A stretch of DNA of 64,000 bases from Eudoraea chungangensis (GCF_029360665.1 NZ_JARDUB010000002.1:434001-498000), one strand, 5' to 3'. Shown: positions 10,193 through 20,263, counted from the first letter of the stretch. Numbers and translations: made by a program. Notes: generated from the letters alone by a model not told the origin.

Positions 10193-11264
10193 GTTCATAT
10201 TATCTGGAGGAGGAACTGGGGGGCATATATATCCGGCAATAGCGATTGCCGACGAACTTAAAAGAAGATTTCCGGATGCGGACTTTTTATTTGTTGGGGC
10301 TAAGGATAAAATGGAAATGGAAAAGGTACCTCAGGCTGGGTATGAAATAAAAGGATTATGGATAAGTGGATTGCAAAGATCATTGACCCTTAAAAATGCT
10401 TTGTTTCCAATAAAATTGATTAGCAGTTTGATAGATGCGAGTAAAATTGTGAGAAAATTTAAACCAAATGTAGTAATTGGAACAGGGGGCTTTGCCAGTG
10501 GTCCGGTTTTAAAAATAGCATCGGCTACTAGCATTCCTTGTGTGGTTCAGGAACAGAATTCCTACGCCGGAATAACCAATAAACTTCTGGCAAAGAAGGC
10601 TGCCTGTATCTGCGTGGCTTACGATCATATGGAGCGTTTTTTTCCCAGAGAAAAGTTGGTTAAGACAGGAAACCCTGTTAGACGGGATTTAACTGAAAAG
10701 CTTCCTCCTAAGGAAGAGGCCTTACAAGAATTTGGTCTGGCTCAGGACAAAATTACCCTGCTTGTTCTTGGAGGTAGTTTGGGAGCACAAAGTATTAATG
10801 AACTTATAAGGCAAAAAATAGGGTTTTTAGAAGAAAGAAATGTGCAACTTATCTGGCAATGTGGAAGCAGGTATTTTGATACTTACCAAGAGTACCAAAG
10901 TTCCAATGTTAAAATTCGATCTTATTTGAATAACATGAATTATAGCTTTTCCGCCGCAGACATTGTCATTTCAAGAGCCGGAGCTAGTTCTGTATCCGAA
11001 TTATGTCTTGTTGGAAAACCGGTAATTTTTATTCCTTCTCCAAATGTGGCAGAAGATCATCAAACTAAAAATGCTATGAGCCTTGTAGGGGAGGAAGCGG
11101 CCGTTATGATAGCAGAAAAAGATTTAGAATCTGCTTTTGATAAAAGTTTTGATCAATTATTAAGGGATAAGAGTTTACGGGAGCGCCTTGGGAAAAATAT
11201 TAAGAACATGGCCTTACCCAACGCCACAAAAGACATAGTAAATCAGATAATTAAACTATTATAA
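10179..11264 (+). CDS. murG: UDP-GlcNAc:lipid I N-acetylglucosaminyltransferase
   Basis: A 361-residue GT-B glycosyltransferase that turns lipid I into lipid II on the inner face of the membrane. The glycine-rich loop GGGTGGH is at residues 10-16, GTGGFASGP is near residue 100, [10 protein letters not shown] near 198, and [11 protein letters not shown] lies in the UDP-GlcNAc-binding C-terminal domain. The start is GTG inside the end of ftsW, and the conserved N-terminus begins right after it. Length is normal for the family. Confidence 0.95.
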   Translation: MANYKFILSGGGTGGHIYPAIAIADELKRRFPDADFLFVGAKDKMEMEKVPQAGYEIKGLWISGLQRSLTLKNALFPIKLISSLIDASKIVRKFKPNVVIGTGGFASGPVLKIASATSIPCVVQEQNSYAGITNKLLAKKAACICVAYDHMERFFPREKLVKTGNPVRRDLTEKLPPKEEALQEFGLAQDKITLLVLGGSLGAQSINELIRQKIGFLEERNVQLIWQCGSRYFDTYQEYQSSNVKIRSYLNNMNYSFSAADIVISRAGASSVSELCLVGKPVIFIPSPNVAEDHQTKNAMSLVGEEAAVMIAEKDLESAFDKSFDQLLRDKSLRERLGKNIKNMALPNATKDIVNQIIKLL

Positions 11265-11276
11265 AGAAAGAATAAA

Positions 11277-12629
11277 ATGAAATTAAACGACATACAACGA
11301 GTATACTTCATAGGTATTGGAGGTATTGGTATGTCTGCTTTGGCAAGATATTTTAAAGTTCTGGAAAAGGAAGTAGCTGGTTATGACAAGACAAAAACTC
11401 CGCTAACAGAAGAAATTTCTGCGCTCGGTGTTACGATTACTTATGAAGATAGTTTAGATGATTTTCCGGAAAGTTTTAGAGCCAAAGAAAATACACTAAT
11501 TGTATATACTCCTGCTGTATCTATGGAGCATAAGCAACTGAAATATTTTAAGGAGAATGGATATCTAGTATTAAAACGTTCTGCTGTTTTGGGTTTAATC
11601 ACAAGAGATACATATTGTTTTGCAGTGGCCGGAACACATGGGAAAACAACTACGTCGAGTATTTTGGCACATTTGTTAAAAGAAACTAATACGCCATTTA
11701 CTGCCTTTTTGGGTGGGATTTCCGAAGATTTTAATAGCAACTTTTGGTTTGGAGGCAATACGTATTCTGTTGTGGAGGCAGATGAATACGATAGGTCGTT
11801 TCTTCAACTAGTTCCGGATGTTGCATGTATAACCTCTATGGACGCGGACCATTTAGATATTTACGGGACTCCTTCCGAACTTAAAAAGGCATTTGTTGAA
11901 TTTGTGGGTAAAATTAAGCCCAAAGGTTCCTTAGTTGTAAGAAATGGTCTTCCGTTAAAAGGGTTGACTTATGGAATTGAGGATAATTCGGACTATTGTA
12001 TCCGAAATTTGAAAATAGTTGATGGCGTTTATGTCTTTGATGTGGAAACTCCAAATTTGACCCTTAAGAAGGTGAGGTTTAACAAGCCTGGAAAACATAA
12101 TCTTTTAAATGGTTTAGCGGCGTTTTCTATGGCATTACAAATTGGTTCTTCACCTGAAGAACTTGCAAATGCACTTGCTACTTTTAAGGGTGTAAGAAGA
12201 AGATTTTCCTACCAAATAAAAACAGAAGATTTTGTGTTTATTGATGACTACGCACATCATCCTAAGGAAATAGAGGCTGTTTATGAGGCTATTTCGGAAA
12301 TGCATCCAAACAAAAAGAATCTGGTGATTTTTCAACCACATCTTTTTACAAGAACCAAAGATTTTGGAGATGAATTTGCCCGGAGCCTGACACGATTTAA
12401 CAGTATTCTACTACTCGATATTTATCCTGCAAGGGAGAAACCAATAGAAGGAATAACAGCAAAATGGTTGATGGACAAAATTCCTAATCCTTCTAAAAAA
12501 ATTATTGCAAAAAAAGAAATATTAAACGAAATAAAAAGTCAGAATCCTGAAGTTTTAATCACCTTAGGAGCAGGAGATATTGGACTGGAAATAAAGGAGT
12601 TATCTAAAAATTTGGCCCATGAAAAGTAA
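11277..12629 (+). CDS. murC: UDP-N-acetylmuramate--L-alanine ligase
   Basis: A 450-residue Mur ligase that starts the stem peptide by adding L-alanine to UDP-MurNAc. The N-terminal UDP-binding loop GIGGIGMSALA is at about residues 13-23. The P-loop GTHGKTTT is at 119-126, with the histidine typical of MurC, and DDYAHHPKEI near residue 322 is the MurC C-terminal signature. It follows murG after 12 bases and overlaps ftsQ by 11 bases. Confidence 0.96.
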   Translation: MKLNDIQRVYFIGIGGIGMSALARYFKVLEKEVAGYDKTKTPLTEEISALGVTITYEDSLDDFPESFRAKENTLIVYTPAVSMEHKQLKYFKENGYLVLKRSAVLGLITRDTYCFAVAGTHGKTTTSSILAHLLKETNTPFTAFLGGISEDFNSNFWFGGNTYSVVEADEYDRSFLQLVPDVACITSMDADHLDIYGTPSELKKAFVEFVGKIKPKGSLVVRNGLPLKGLTYGIEDNSDYCIRNLKIVDGVYVFDVETPNLTLKKVRFNKPGKHNLLNGLAAFSMALQIGSSPEELANALATFKGVRRRFSYQIKTEDFVFIDDYAHHPKEIEAVYEAISEMHPNKKNLVIFQPHLFTRTKDFGDEFARSLTRFNSILLLDIYPAREKPIEGITAKWLMDKIPNPSKKIIAKKEILNEIKSQNPEVLITLGAGDIGLEIKELSKNLAHEK

Positions 12630-13338
12630 TTGGAACAGTATTAAATTATTTGCACTAATTGTTTCTATATCAGCGCTTTATGCATTTTCTGATCATAGAA
12701 ATCAAGCAAGGAAAATAAATGGAATCTCGGTTCAGTTCGAAGGAGAAGACAATCTTTATATAACCAACTCGATGGTTAATAAATTGTTAATACAAAATTA
12801 TGGAGTCCTCAAAAACCTGCCCAAAGAAAAATTAGTTTTGAATACTATAGAAAAGGTCATAGAGGCCAATGATATGGTAAAAAGTGCCCAAGTTTATCTT
12901 ACTGTTGACGGTGAACTTATATCTAAAATTAGTCAAAGGCAACCTATAGGTCGGATTGAAGGTGACCAAAAGTTTTATTTGGATGAACAAGGAAAGAAAA
13001 TGCCCTTGTCCAATAATTACTCAGCTAGGGTTCCCATTATTACGGGCAAAATTACCGGTAAAAGTCTAGAAGACGCATATGTGATTTTAGATTATATCAA
13101 TGAGGATGAGTTTTTGAGAAAAAACGTCATTGGAATACATATTGAAGAAGAGGGAAGTTATCAATTAAAATTCCGGATGGAGAATTTTGTGGTAAATCTG
13201 GGTAACATTTCTGATTTGAAACAGAAGTTCAACAATTTTAAAGCTTTCTATACTAAGGCGGCAAAAGACAAGACCTTAGAAAATTATGACATTGTAAGTC
13301 TGGAGTTTAATAATCAAGTAGTGTGCACCAAAATTTAA
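12619..13338 (+). CDS. ftsQ: cell division protein FtsQ
   Basis: A 239-residue bitopic protein. It has a short N-terminus, a transmembrane helix at about residues 8-22, and a periplasmic region starting with a POTRA-like segment (about residues 33-100) followed by the FtsQ domain. FtsQ links the early and late division proteins and binds FtsL/FtsB. Sequence conservation is low in this family. The call relies on topology, length and the murC-ftsQ-ftsA order. The gene starts inside murC and ends 5 bases before the chosen ftsA start. Confidence 0.9.
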   Translation: MKSNWNSIKLFALIVSISALYAFSDHRNQARKINGISVQFEGEDNLYITNSMVNKLLIQNYGVLKNLPKEKLVLNTIEKVIEANDMVKSAQVYLTVDGELISKISQRQPIGRIEGDQKFYLDEQGKKMPLSNNYSARVPIITGKITGKSLEDAYVILDYINEDEFLRKNVIGIHIEEEGSYQLKFRMENFVVNLGNISDLKQKFNNFKAFYTKAAKDKTLENYDIVSLEFNNQVVCTKI

Positions 13339-13343
13339 GAAAT

Positions 13344-14657
13344 ATGGAACAAGGTAATTATTCAGTTGGATTAGACATAGGAACCACCAAAATTGTGGCC
13401 ATCATAGGAAGGGAAAATGAATATGGTAAAATTGAGGTCTTAGGTATAGGCCGGTCTAAAAGCCTTGGGGTGCATAGGGGGGTTGTAAACAATATAACCC
13501 AGACCATTAAATCTATTCAGCAGGCAGTAGAGCAGGCCGAAGTAAATGCTGGTTTTAAAATAGGATCGGTTGTTGTAGGAATTGCCGGACAGCATATAAG
13601 AAGCCTGCAGCATAGTGATTATATAACTAGAGCCAATTCGGAAGAGGTAATTAACGAGGACGATTTGGATAAACTGTGTAATCAGGTATATAAACTGGTT
13701 ATGCTTCCCGGAGAGGAAATTATACACGTACTCCCTCAGGAATACAAAGTAGATGGACAGGCAGAGATAAAACAACCCATAGGAATGTATGGGGGTAGGC
13801 TCGAAGCAAATTTTCATGTAGTAGTAGGACAGGTCTCTTCTATTAAGAATATAGGAAGGTGTATCAAAAGCGCAGGTCTAGATCTTGGAAATATAACCCT
13901 AGAACCATTGGCCTCTTCTGATGCTGTCTTAAGTCAGGAGGAAAAGGAAGCGGGAGTAGCGCTCATTGATATTGGAGGTGGAACAACAGACCTTGCCATT
14001 TTTAAGGATGGAATAATAAGACATACCGCTGTTATACCTTTTGGAGGAAATGTAATTACAGAAGATATCAAAGAGGGCTGCTCCATTATTGAGAAACAAG
14101 CAGAACTTTTAAAAATGAAGTTTGGTTCGGCATGGCCTGGGGAGAATAAGGACAATGAAATTGTTTCGATACCTGGCTTGCGAGGAAGAGAACCAAAGGA
14201 GATTACTTTAAAAAATCTTTCCAAGATAATTCATGCCAGAGTAGTTGAAATAGTAGAACAGGTTTATGTGGAGATTAAGAACTATGGTCATGAAGAACAA
14301 AAGAAAAAACTAATTGCCGGAATAGTCTTGACTGGTGGAGGAAGTCAATTAAAACACCTAAAACAGCTGGTGGAGTATATTACCGGAATGGATACAAGAA
14401 TTGGTTATCCAAATGAACACTTAGCGGGTGATTCCGATCAAGAAATTGCAAGTCCTTTGTATGCGACGGCCGTTGGCCTACTGATGAATGCAATAGAAAA
14501 TGGCACTAAATCCGTATCGAAAGAGAAGGTAGAAGAAGAATTGGTTCTCGAAGAAGTAGCAGAGAATCTTCAAGAAAATAAAACCCTCAAAGAAAGAAAG
14601 TCGGTTTTTGACGTATGGTCGGAAAAATTAAAAGACTTTTTAGACAACGCAGAATAA
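13344..14657 (+). CDS. ftsA: cell division protein FtsA
   Basis: An actin-like ATPase of 437 residues that tethers FtsZ to the membrane. The phosphate-1 motif GLDIGTTK (residues 9-16) is at the N-terminus, the phosphate-2 motif ALIDIGGGTTDLA near residue 207, and the adenosine motif GIVLTGGGSQL near residue 328. A longer frame with a GTG at 13323 exists inside ftsQ, but the ATG at 13344 is preferred because it sits just before the conserved core. The last 60 residues are charged and end in an amphipathic stretch, consistent with membrane targeting. Confidence 0.95.
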   Translation: MEQGNYSVGLDIGTTKIVAIIGRENEYGKIEVLGIGRSKSLGVHRGVVNNITQTIKSIQQAVEQAEVNAGFKIGSVVVGIAGQHIRSLQHSDYITRANSEEVINEDDLDKLCNQVYKLVMLPGEEIIHVLPQEYKVDGQAEIKQPIGMYGGRLEANFHVVVGQVSSIKNIGRCIKSAGLDLGNITLEPLASSDAVLSQEEKEAGVALIDIGGGTTDLAIFKDGIIRHTAVIPFGGNVITEDIKEGCSIIEKQAELLKMKFGSAWPGENKDNEIVSIPGLRGREPKEITLKNLSKIIHARVVEIVEQVYVEIKNYGHEEQKKKLIAGIVLTGGGSQLKHLKQLVEYITGMDTRIGYPNEHLAGDSDQEIASPLYATAVGLLMNAIENGTKSVSKEKVEEELVLEEVAENLQENKTLKERKSVFDVWSEKLKDFLDNAE

Positions 14658-14702
14658 AATTTACCTAATAATAAGCTCGTAATAATCAGAAATACAAAAA
14701 TC

Positions 14703-16616
14703 ATGAACAAGAACACTGAATTTGAAAGTATCGCCTTTGATTTACCCAAAAACCAAAGTAATGTGATAAAAGTTATTGGAGTAGGGGGTGGTGGTAGTAA
14801 CGCCATTAATCATATGTTCCAAGCCGGAATAAATGGAGTCGACTTTGTTATTTGTAATACTGATGCCCAAGCGCTCCAAAATAGTTCGGTGCCAAATAAA
14901 ATTCAGTTGGGAGTTTCATTGACAGAAGGATTAGGCGCAGGGGCAAATCCAGAGGTCGGAGAACAGGCTGCACTAGAGAGTATGGAGGAGATAAAAAGGA
15001 TGTTGGATACTACAACCAAGATGATCTTTATTACCGCTGGTATGGGAGGTGGCACAGGAACTGGAGCTGCACCTGTTATTGCCAAACAAGCAAAAGAAAT
15101 GGATGTGCTTACCGTTGGGATTGTAACAATGCCTTTCCAATTTGAAGGTAAGATGAGGTGCCAACAAGCTCAAAAAGGAATTGAAAAACTAAGAGCAAAC
15201 GTAGATTCCTTAATTGTTATCAATAATAATAAGCTAAGAGAAGTCTATGGTAATTTAGGTTTTAAAGCTGGTTTTTCTAAGGCCGATGAAGTTCTTGCTA
15301 CGGCTGCAAGAGGAATTGCGGAAGTTATTACACATCATTATACACAAAATATTGATTTAAGGGATGCCAAGACAGTTTTGTCTAGCAGTGGTACGGCTAT
15401 TATGGGGTCTTCAACGGCCTCTGGTTCGGCAAGAGCACAAGAGGCAATTATGAAAGCTTTAGATTCTCCACTTTTAAATGATAATAAGATAACCGGTGCC
15501 AAGAATGTTCTTTTGTTAATTGTATCGGGGGCTCAGGAGATAACCATTGATGAAATCGGTGAAATAAATGATCATATTCAAATAGAGGCGGGCCATGGAG
15601 CAAATATTATTATGGGTGTTGGCGAGGATGAAAACCTTGGAGATGCTATAGCTGTAACAGTGATTGCAACAGGATTCAATATAGATCAACAGGATGAAAT
15701 TGTAAACACAGAAACGAAAAAAATAATTCATACCCTAGAGGATGAGCAAAAAGCTGAGCAAAATCTTACAGAAGAGGTGAATTTGGTTGATGCGGCCATG
15801 GAGGTGGAAACAGCTGAGCCAATAATAAAGCACACCCTTGACATGGAAGAAACAATAGACTTAATTCCTACAACAAATTATATTCGGAATTTTAATGTTT
15901 TTTATGAAGAAGTGATTGCCGAAGGAGTGGAGGAAGAAGACTTTATAATTGTAGATGCCAGAAAGGATGTGAGAGATATAGATGTAGTAGATCCAGAAAT
16001 AGTCTCCTCCGATACCAAAAAGGAACAAACTTCATTGCTTTTTGATCTTCCATTATCAGAAAAGTCGGAAGAAGAATCTGAAAACGTAATTACATTTACC
16101 TTAGACGAAGCAGTAAATGAAATTGAGGTTGAAGAGCATATTGAGGTAATTCCTGTTTTGGAATATAAAAAGGAAGGTGAGACCAGATATAGCCTGGATG
16201 ACTATATGGATTTAGAAAACAAGTTAACGGGCGCTAAGTCCAAGGCGGAAGAGTTTGAGCCAAAATTGATGGAGGATGAACTTGTTTTTGAAAAGAAAAC
16301 AATTAACGAGCCGAAGGATACTACGGCAATTCCGTCAGAATCAACTAGTGACCCGGTAAATTCTCCAATTGAAGAAATACTAAAGTCGAGAGCAGACGAG
16401 AGGAGAAGAAAGCTCAAAGATTTTAATTATAAGTTCCAGAATAATGTTAGCAATATAGATGAGATAGAAAAAGAACCGGCTTATAAAAGGCAAGGGGTTG
16501 ATTTAAATGAAGGACCAAAGCAAGGTAAGGTCTCTAGAACTTCACTGGGCGAAGATAGTAATGATGAAATTCAATTGCGTTCCAACAATTCCTTTTTACA
16601 CGATAACGTAGACTAG
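14703..16616 (+). CDS. ftsZ: cell division protein FtsZ
   Basis: A tubulin-like GTPase that forms the division ring. The nucleotide motif GGGGSNA is at residues 28-34 and the tubulin signature GGGTGTG at 115-121. The globular part ends near residue 330. The protein is long at 637 residues because of a linker of nearly 300 acidic, low-complexity residues. It ends with a short conserved-looking tail, [12 protein letters not shown]. Long linkers are known in Bacteroidota FtsZ. It is the last gene of the cluster and is followed by a terminator. Confidence 0.97.
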   Translation: MNKNTEFESIAFDLPKNQSNVIKVIGVGGGGSNAINHMFQAGINGVDFVICNTDAQALQNSSVPNKIQLGVSLTEGLGAGANPEVGEQAALESMEEIKRMLDTTTKMIFITAGMGGGTGTGAAPVIAKQAKEMDVLTVGIVTMPFQFEGKMRCQQAQKGIEKLRANVDSLIVINNNKLREVYGNLGFKAGFSKADEVLATAARGIAEVITHHYTQNIDLRDAKTVLSSSGTAIMGSSTASGSARAQEAIMKALDSPLLNDNKITGAKNVLLLIVSGAQEITIDEIGEINDHIQIEAGHGANIIMGVGEDENLGDAIAVTVIATGFNIDQQDEIVNTETKKIIHTLEDEQKAEQNLTEEVNLVDAAMEVETAEPIIKHTLDMEETIDLIPTTNYIRNFNVFYEEVIAEGVEEEDFIIVDARKDVRDIDVVDPEIVSSDTKKEQTSLLFDLPLSEKSEEESENVITFTLDEAVNEIEVEEHIEVIPVLEYKKEGETRYSLDDYMDLENKLTGAKSKAEEFEPKLMEDELVFEKKTINEPKDTTAIPSESTSDPVNSPIEEILKSRADERRRKLKDFNYKFQNNVSNIDEIEKEPAYKRQGVDLNEGPKQGKVSRTSLGEDSNDEIQLRSNNSFLHDNVD

Positions 16617-16638
16617 CGGAATAATAACACATAAAATG

Positions 16639-16676
16639 AAGCCCGAGGATGTTGTACATTTTCGGGTTTATTTTTT
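16639..16676 (+). terminator. intrinsic terminator after ftsZ
   Basis: An 8-bp stem (16639-16646 with 16662-16669, one G-T pair) is followed by a T-rich run to 16676. It lies 22 bases past the ftsZ stop and would end the mraZ-ftsZ transcript. Confidence 0.8.
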
Positions 16677-16701
16677 ATCTTCAAAAAAAATCTAAAACAA
16701 A

Positions 16702-17154
16702 ATGAGCTTACAAAAACAAGTAATGGAAGAGATGAAATTGGCCATGAAAGCGAAGGACACTGTGGCTTTAGAATCTTTAAGAGCCATTAAGTCGTCTCTC
16801 CTACTTTTACAAACTGATAAAGGGGCCGCCGAAGGAGGGATTTCAGAAGAAGAGGAGATAAAACTGATACAAAAATTAGTAAAGCAGCGAAAAGATAGTG
16901 CCACCATTTATAAGGATCAAGGCAGAGAAGACCTAGCTGCTCCAGAGCTCGCCCAGGCGGCAGTAATTGAAAAGTTTCTGCCTGCTCAATTAGGGGAAGA
17001 AGAAATAGAAAAGGTTGTAATTGCGACAATAGCCGCTACCTCGGCAACAAGCATGAAAGATATGGGAAGAGTTATGGGAATAGTCTCTAAAGAGTTGGCT
17101 GGGCAGGCTGATGGTAAGACTATTTCATCCATTGTTCGGAAACATCTTACTTAA
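16702..17154 (+). CDS. GatB/YqeY domain-containing protein
   Basis: A 150-residue protein made entirely of a YqeY domain, the helical domain related to the tail of the GatB amidotransferase subunit. Recognisable parts are SLRAIKSSLLLLQTDK, the helix around EEEEIKLIQKLVKQRKDS, and the C-terminal DMGRVMGIVSKEL. The tail domain binds tRNA in amidotransferases, but the role of the stand-alone protein is not established. It sits between the ftsZ terminator and tRNA-Arg and appears to be a single-gene unit. Confidence 0.9.
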   Translation: MSLQKQVMEEMKLAMKAKDTVALESLRAIKSSLLLLQTDKGAAEGGISEEEEIKLIQKLVKQRKDSATIYKDQGREDLAAPELAQAAVIEKFLPAQLGEEEIEKVVIATIAATSATSMKDMGRVMGIVSKELAGQADGKTISSIVRKHLT

Positions 17155-17197
17155 ATATCTTATAGAAACAACTTCTTTTTATGTAAATTGCGCTCTT

Positions 17198-17205
17198 TAT
17201 TTTTG
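17198..17205 (+). promoter_or_regulatory. putative -7 box for the tRNA gene
   Basis: TATTTTTG matches TAnnTTTG and lies 40 bases before the tRNA. No convincing -33 element is visible. Confidence 0.45.
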
Positions 17206-17245
17206 AGACCTATATAAAGAATTTAGGTTTAATGTTCTAAAATAT

Positions 17246-17319
17246 GGCCCCGTGGCGCAACTGAATAGCGCATCAGATTTCGGCTCTGAGGGTTGGGGGT
17301 TTGAATCCCTCCGGGGTCA
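17246..17319 (+). tRNA. tRNA-Arg (anticodon UCG)
   Basis: A full cloverleaf of 74 bases. The acceptor stem is 7 bp, the D stem GCGC/GCGC, the anticodon stem TCAGA/TCTGA and the T stem 5 bp. The anticodon loop TTTCGGC places TCG at positions 34-36 with G37. CCA is not encoded: the discriminator A is followed by CAC. The D loop has G18-A19 instead of G18-G19 and the T loop has T56 instead of C56. The usual G19-C56 tertiary pair is therefore replaced by A19-U56. The gene stands alone between YqeY and a terminator. Confidence 0.95.
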
Positions 17320-17349
17320 CACAGGAACCACAATGGAAGGTGGAATAGG

Positions 17350-17380
17350 AGCGAGTTTCAATGAAGAGACTCGCTTTTTT
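17350..17380 (+). terminator. intrinsic terminator after tRNA-Arg
   Basis: A stem AGCGAGT/ACTCGCT (17350-17356 with 17369-17375) is followed by a run of six T. It is 30 bases past the tRNA. Confidence 0.8.
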
Positions 17381-17539
17381 GTGACCACTACTTAACTAAT
17401 ATAGCCTTTGTTCTAGCCTTCTTAGAGACGGTTTTTGCTTGCTTAATTTACTTTTTGGTTGAGATTAATTTTTGTTCTTTAAAGCTTTTATCTTCTTTTG
17501 TTATTTGATAGATTTACGTTCTAACTTTAATATAGAAGT

Positions 17540-19093
17540 ATGCAATTTTATTCTACAATCTTTATGGGGATACTTCTCTTGGTAGGAGCAACCCTTAATG
17601 GTCAAACTACCTCTGAGGCTCTGGCGAGGATAAACACCCAAGGCTTTCAGAAATCTGAGGTAATGGCGGTTGTATCGCAATTATCTGATGTTTATGGGCC
17701 TAGGTTAACCGGAACGGATCAGTACTATACAGCTGCCGAATGGGCAAAAAAAACCATGGAGAATTGGGGGATAGATAAGGTGTATTTTGAAAATTATTGT
17801 GAAGACTGTATGGGGTGGGAGGTTAAGTCATTTAACATAGAGGTAACAGAACCTTCCTATATGAAGATACAGGCCTATCCCTATGCTTGGACAGAGGCAT
17901 CAAAAGGGGTGCAGCTTGGCAATTTAGTTTGGATCAAAAGCTATGCTGATTTAGAAAAGGTAAAAGAACAATGGGGTGGAAAATTAGAAGGGGCCATTGT
18001 TCTGTTTGGCGCCGCACCAAAACAGAACTTGTTATTTGATCCACTTTCTACAAGAATAACGGAAGAACAAATGGAGAAGGCAGAGAAATCTATTATTCCT
18101 GCCCCTAGCAATCCTTTGGGCCCCTCGGCGGGAAGTTTAGACATTATCCCGAATGTGGACGCTATCTTCGACAATATGACTAGGAAAGAAAATGATTTTT
18201 TTCAATTCTTAAAGGAAGAAGGGGCATTGAGTATTTTGGGTACTACTCCTTTCTTTCCTGGAATTATTCATCCGAGCGGAACTTACAACTATAGTGAAAC
18301 AGACATAAAGTCGTTACCATATTTTGCTATCTCACCCGAAAATTTTGGAAAGTTAAAGCGTCTGATAGAAAGAAAGATTACTCCAAAAATAAAGTTTCAC
18401 TTAGATTCTGAGCTCTATTTGAAGCCAGAAAATAATGTAAATATTTTCGCCGAAATAACAGGCTCTGATCCAAAACTAAAAGAAGAAGTAGTAATGATTG
18501 GTGCTCATTTTGATTCCTGGCATGCCGCATCTGGGGCTACGGATAATGGAGCAGGTACGGCGGTGATGATGGAGGTTATGCGTATTATTAAGGCCTCGGG
18601 ATTGCGGCCAAAACGCACAATTAGAATAGGTCTTTGGGGAGGAGAAGAACAAGGTTATTTAGGATCTTTGGCATATGCCGAAAAACATTTTGGCAAGGTC
18701 AATGAAACTGTGAGAAAAAAGGAGACGGAAAAAGTATCGGCGTATATAAACATGGATAATGGTGCAGGCCAAATGCGAGGATTATATTTACAGGGGAATG
18801 AGGCTGTTAAACCCATTTTTGAAAATATGCTACTGCCCTATAAGCATTTAGACGTAAATAATTTTACGATACAAAACACCAATTTTACGGATCATGACGT
18901 GTTCGATTATTACAAGATACCAGGGTTTCAGATTATTCAGGATAAACTCAACTATATGACCGTTACCCATCATACTAATTTGGATGATCTGGAATATGTG
19001 CCAGAAAGGGATATGAAGATTAATGCTACGGTAATTGCGGCATTAGTTTATCAGATTGCGGAGCTTGATTCTCGATTGCCCAGAAAAGACTAA
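17540..19093 (+). CDS. secreted M28-family zinc metallopeptidase
   Basis: A 517-residue exported protein with a signal peptide ending near residue 21 (GATLNGQT). A protease-associated-type insert probably lies at about residues 130-260. The M28 catalytic domain follows. Likely ligands and catalytic residues are His323 in AHFDSW, the bridging Asp335 in ATDNG, Glu369/Glu370 in GGEEQG, Asp406 in NMDNG and His477/His478 in THHTN. M28 enzymes are usually aminopeptidases or carboxypeptidases of the periplasm or surface. No T9SS C-terminal sorting domain is visible. It is monocistronic and converges with the next gene. Confidence 0.92.
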   Translation: MQFYSTIFMGILLLVGATLNGQTTSEALARINTQGFQKSEVMAVVSQLSDVYGPRLTGTDQYYTAAEWAKKTMENWGIDKVYFENYCEDCMGWEVKSFNIEVTEPSYMKIQAYPYAWTEASKGVQLGNLVWIKSYADLEKVKEQWGGKLEGAIVLFGAAPKQNLLFDPLSTRITEEQMEKAEKSIIPAPSNPLGPSAGSLDIIPNVDAIFDNMTRKENDFFQFLKEEGALSILGTTPFFPGIIHPSGTYNYSETDIKSLPYFAISPENFGKLKRLIERKITPKIKFHLDSELYLKPENNVNIFAEITGSDPKLKEEVVMIGAHFDSWHAASGATDNGAGTAVMMEVMRIIKASGLRPKRTIRIGLWGGEEQGYLGSLAYAEKHFGKVNETVRKKETEKVSAYINMDNGAGQMRGLYLQGNEAVKPIFENMLLPYKHLDVNNFTIQNTNFTDHDVFDYYKIPGFQIIQDKLNYMTVTHHTNLDDLEYVPERDMKINATVIAALVYQIAELDSRLPRKD

Positions 19094-19134
19094 GCCAGAG
19101 GCCTAAGCTGCTCATTTAATACGTTGAAAATGGG

Positions 19135-20115
19135 CTATTGCTCAATTTTACCTATGAATTCGCGGATGGCCAGAACCATGGCAGGGCTATTATCATTCAA
19201 TGTTGAATGACCGGCAGCTTCTATTACAACAAATTCTGAATTAGGAACTAACTTACTAAACTGTACAACTGACTCAGGACGCGCTTCATCAAATTCTCCA
19301 GTAGTAAATAATACCGGAACCAATATATCTTTTAGTGTTTCGTGTATATCGTAATTCTTTAAAGTGCCCGTGGCTGTGAATTCACTTGGCCCCCACATAT
19401 AATTATAGATAAAGGAATTCCCGCTAGATGTAATTGTGTCGTAAGGATGTTTTTTATAGACTGTTCGTCTCCCGTGTTTGCTCAAGAATATTCTATTGGC
19501 ATGGGCATAATCATCAGTGTCAAATTTATTATCCATTTCTGCAACCTTAATGATTGTTTGGATAGAATCGGGTAATGCGGCGACAAGAGTATCCGCATCG
19601 GCAGTCCAGATTGGAGTACTAAAAAAGGGACTATTAAATACAATTGCCTTTATTCCATCGGGATAGGCATTGTAGTATTCCAAAGATAAGGCAGTACCCC
19701 ATGAGCCGCCTAATAAATAGAATTGATTAAGTTTTAATTCGGTCTTTATTGCGCGCACTTGTTCTACGAAATTCTTTACTTTTAAGAGAGAAGTGTCTTT
19801 ATGATGATCCGAACGCCCACTCCCTAATTGGTCGAACATTATCACCGGTCGTTCTTTAGCAATTTCGGATAAATGATAATAGTATTGACTTGTGCTACCT
19901 GGACCACCATGCAAGCAAAGTAATGGGGTCTTATTTCCTTTTCCCATAATTCCATACCAGATTTTACCACCTTCTACATCTATGTAGCCCTGACTTTCTT
20001 CTAAATAGGGATTGGATTCTTTTAATGGGCTAGAACATCCCAAAATCAATACAACTGCAATGATACTAAGGCCAATTATTTTGATAAATTCAGTTTTGAT
20101 CGTCCTCCTAATCAT
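19135..20115 (-). CDS. S33-like alpha/beta hydrolase lipoprotein (proline iminopeptidase-related)
   Basis: A 326-residue protein with a lipoprotein signal and lipobox ILGC (Cys27), so it is anchored in the envelope. The fold is alpha/beta hydrolase. HGGPGST is the proline-iminopeptidase oxyanion signature and GGSWGTALSLEY holds the nucleophilic serine. An Asp in TTGEFDEARP and a His in AAGHSTLND near the C-terminus complete the triad. The S33 family includes proline iminopeptidases and related hydrolases, and the true substrate here is unknown. It lies downstream of the DUF1254 gene on the same strand with a 148-base gap. Confidence 0.85.
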   Translation of the reverse strand: MIRRTIKTEFIKIIGLSIIAVVLILGCSSPLKESNPYLEESQGYIDVEGGKIWYGIMGKGNKTPLLCLHGGPGSTSQYYYHLSEIAKERPVIMFDQLGSGRSDHHKDTSLLKVKNFVEQVRAIKTELKLNQFYLLGGSWGTALSLEYYNAYPDGIKAIVFNSPFFSTPIWTADADTLVAALPDSIQTIIKVAEMDNKFDTDDYAHANRIFLSKHGRRTVYKKHPYDTITSSGNSFIYNYMWGPSEFTATGTLKNYDIHETLKDILVPVLFTTGEFDEARPESVVQFSKLVPNSEFVVIEAAGHSTLNDNSPAMVLAIREFIGKIEQ

Positions 20116-20263
20116 TCATCTATTGTTTAAAAAAGTTTGTATTCTCTGTCATAAAATACCTTCCAATTTATGGAGCAGTTAACTTCTCTCTGGATAATTT
20201 GAAAACTATTCTTGGATTTTTTGGGCAAGAAATGGCAGCCCTACCTCCACCTTAAAAAAGAGA

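Noticed and set aside
13440-13817. A 125-codon open frame on the minus strand inside ftsA.
   Set aside because: It is antisense to strongly conserved ftsA sequence and has no recognisable protein features; it is a shadow frame.
17246-17400. The tRNA gene as a possible integration site with a mobile element to its right.
   Set aside because: No integrase, direct repeat of the tRNA 3' end, or foreign-looking gene follows; only a terminator and an ordinary peptidase gene are present.
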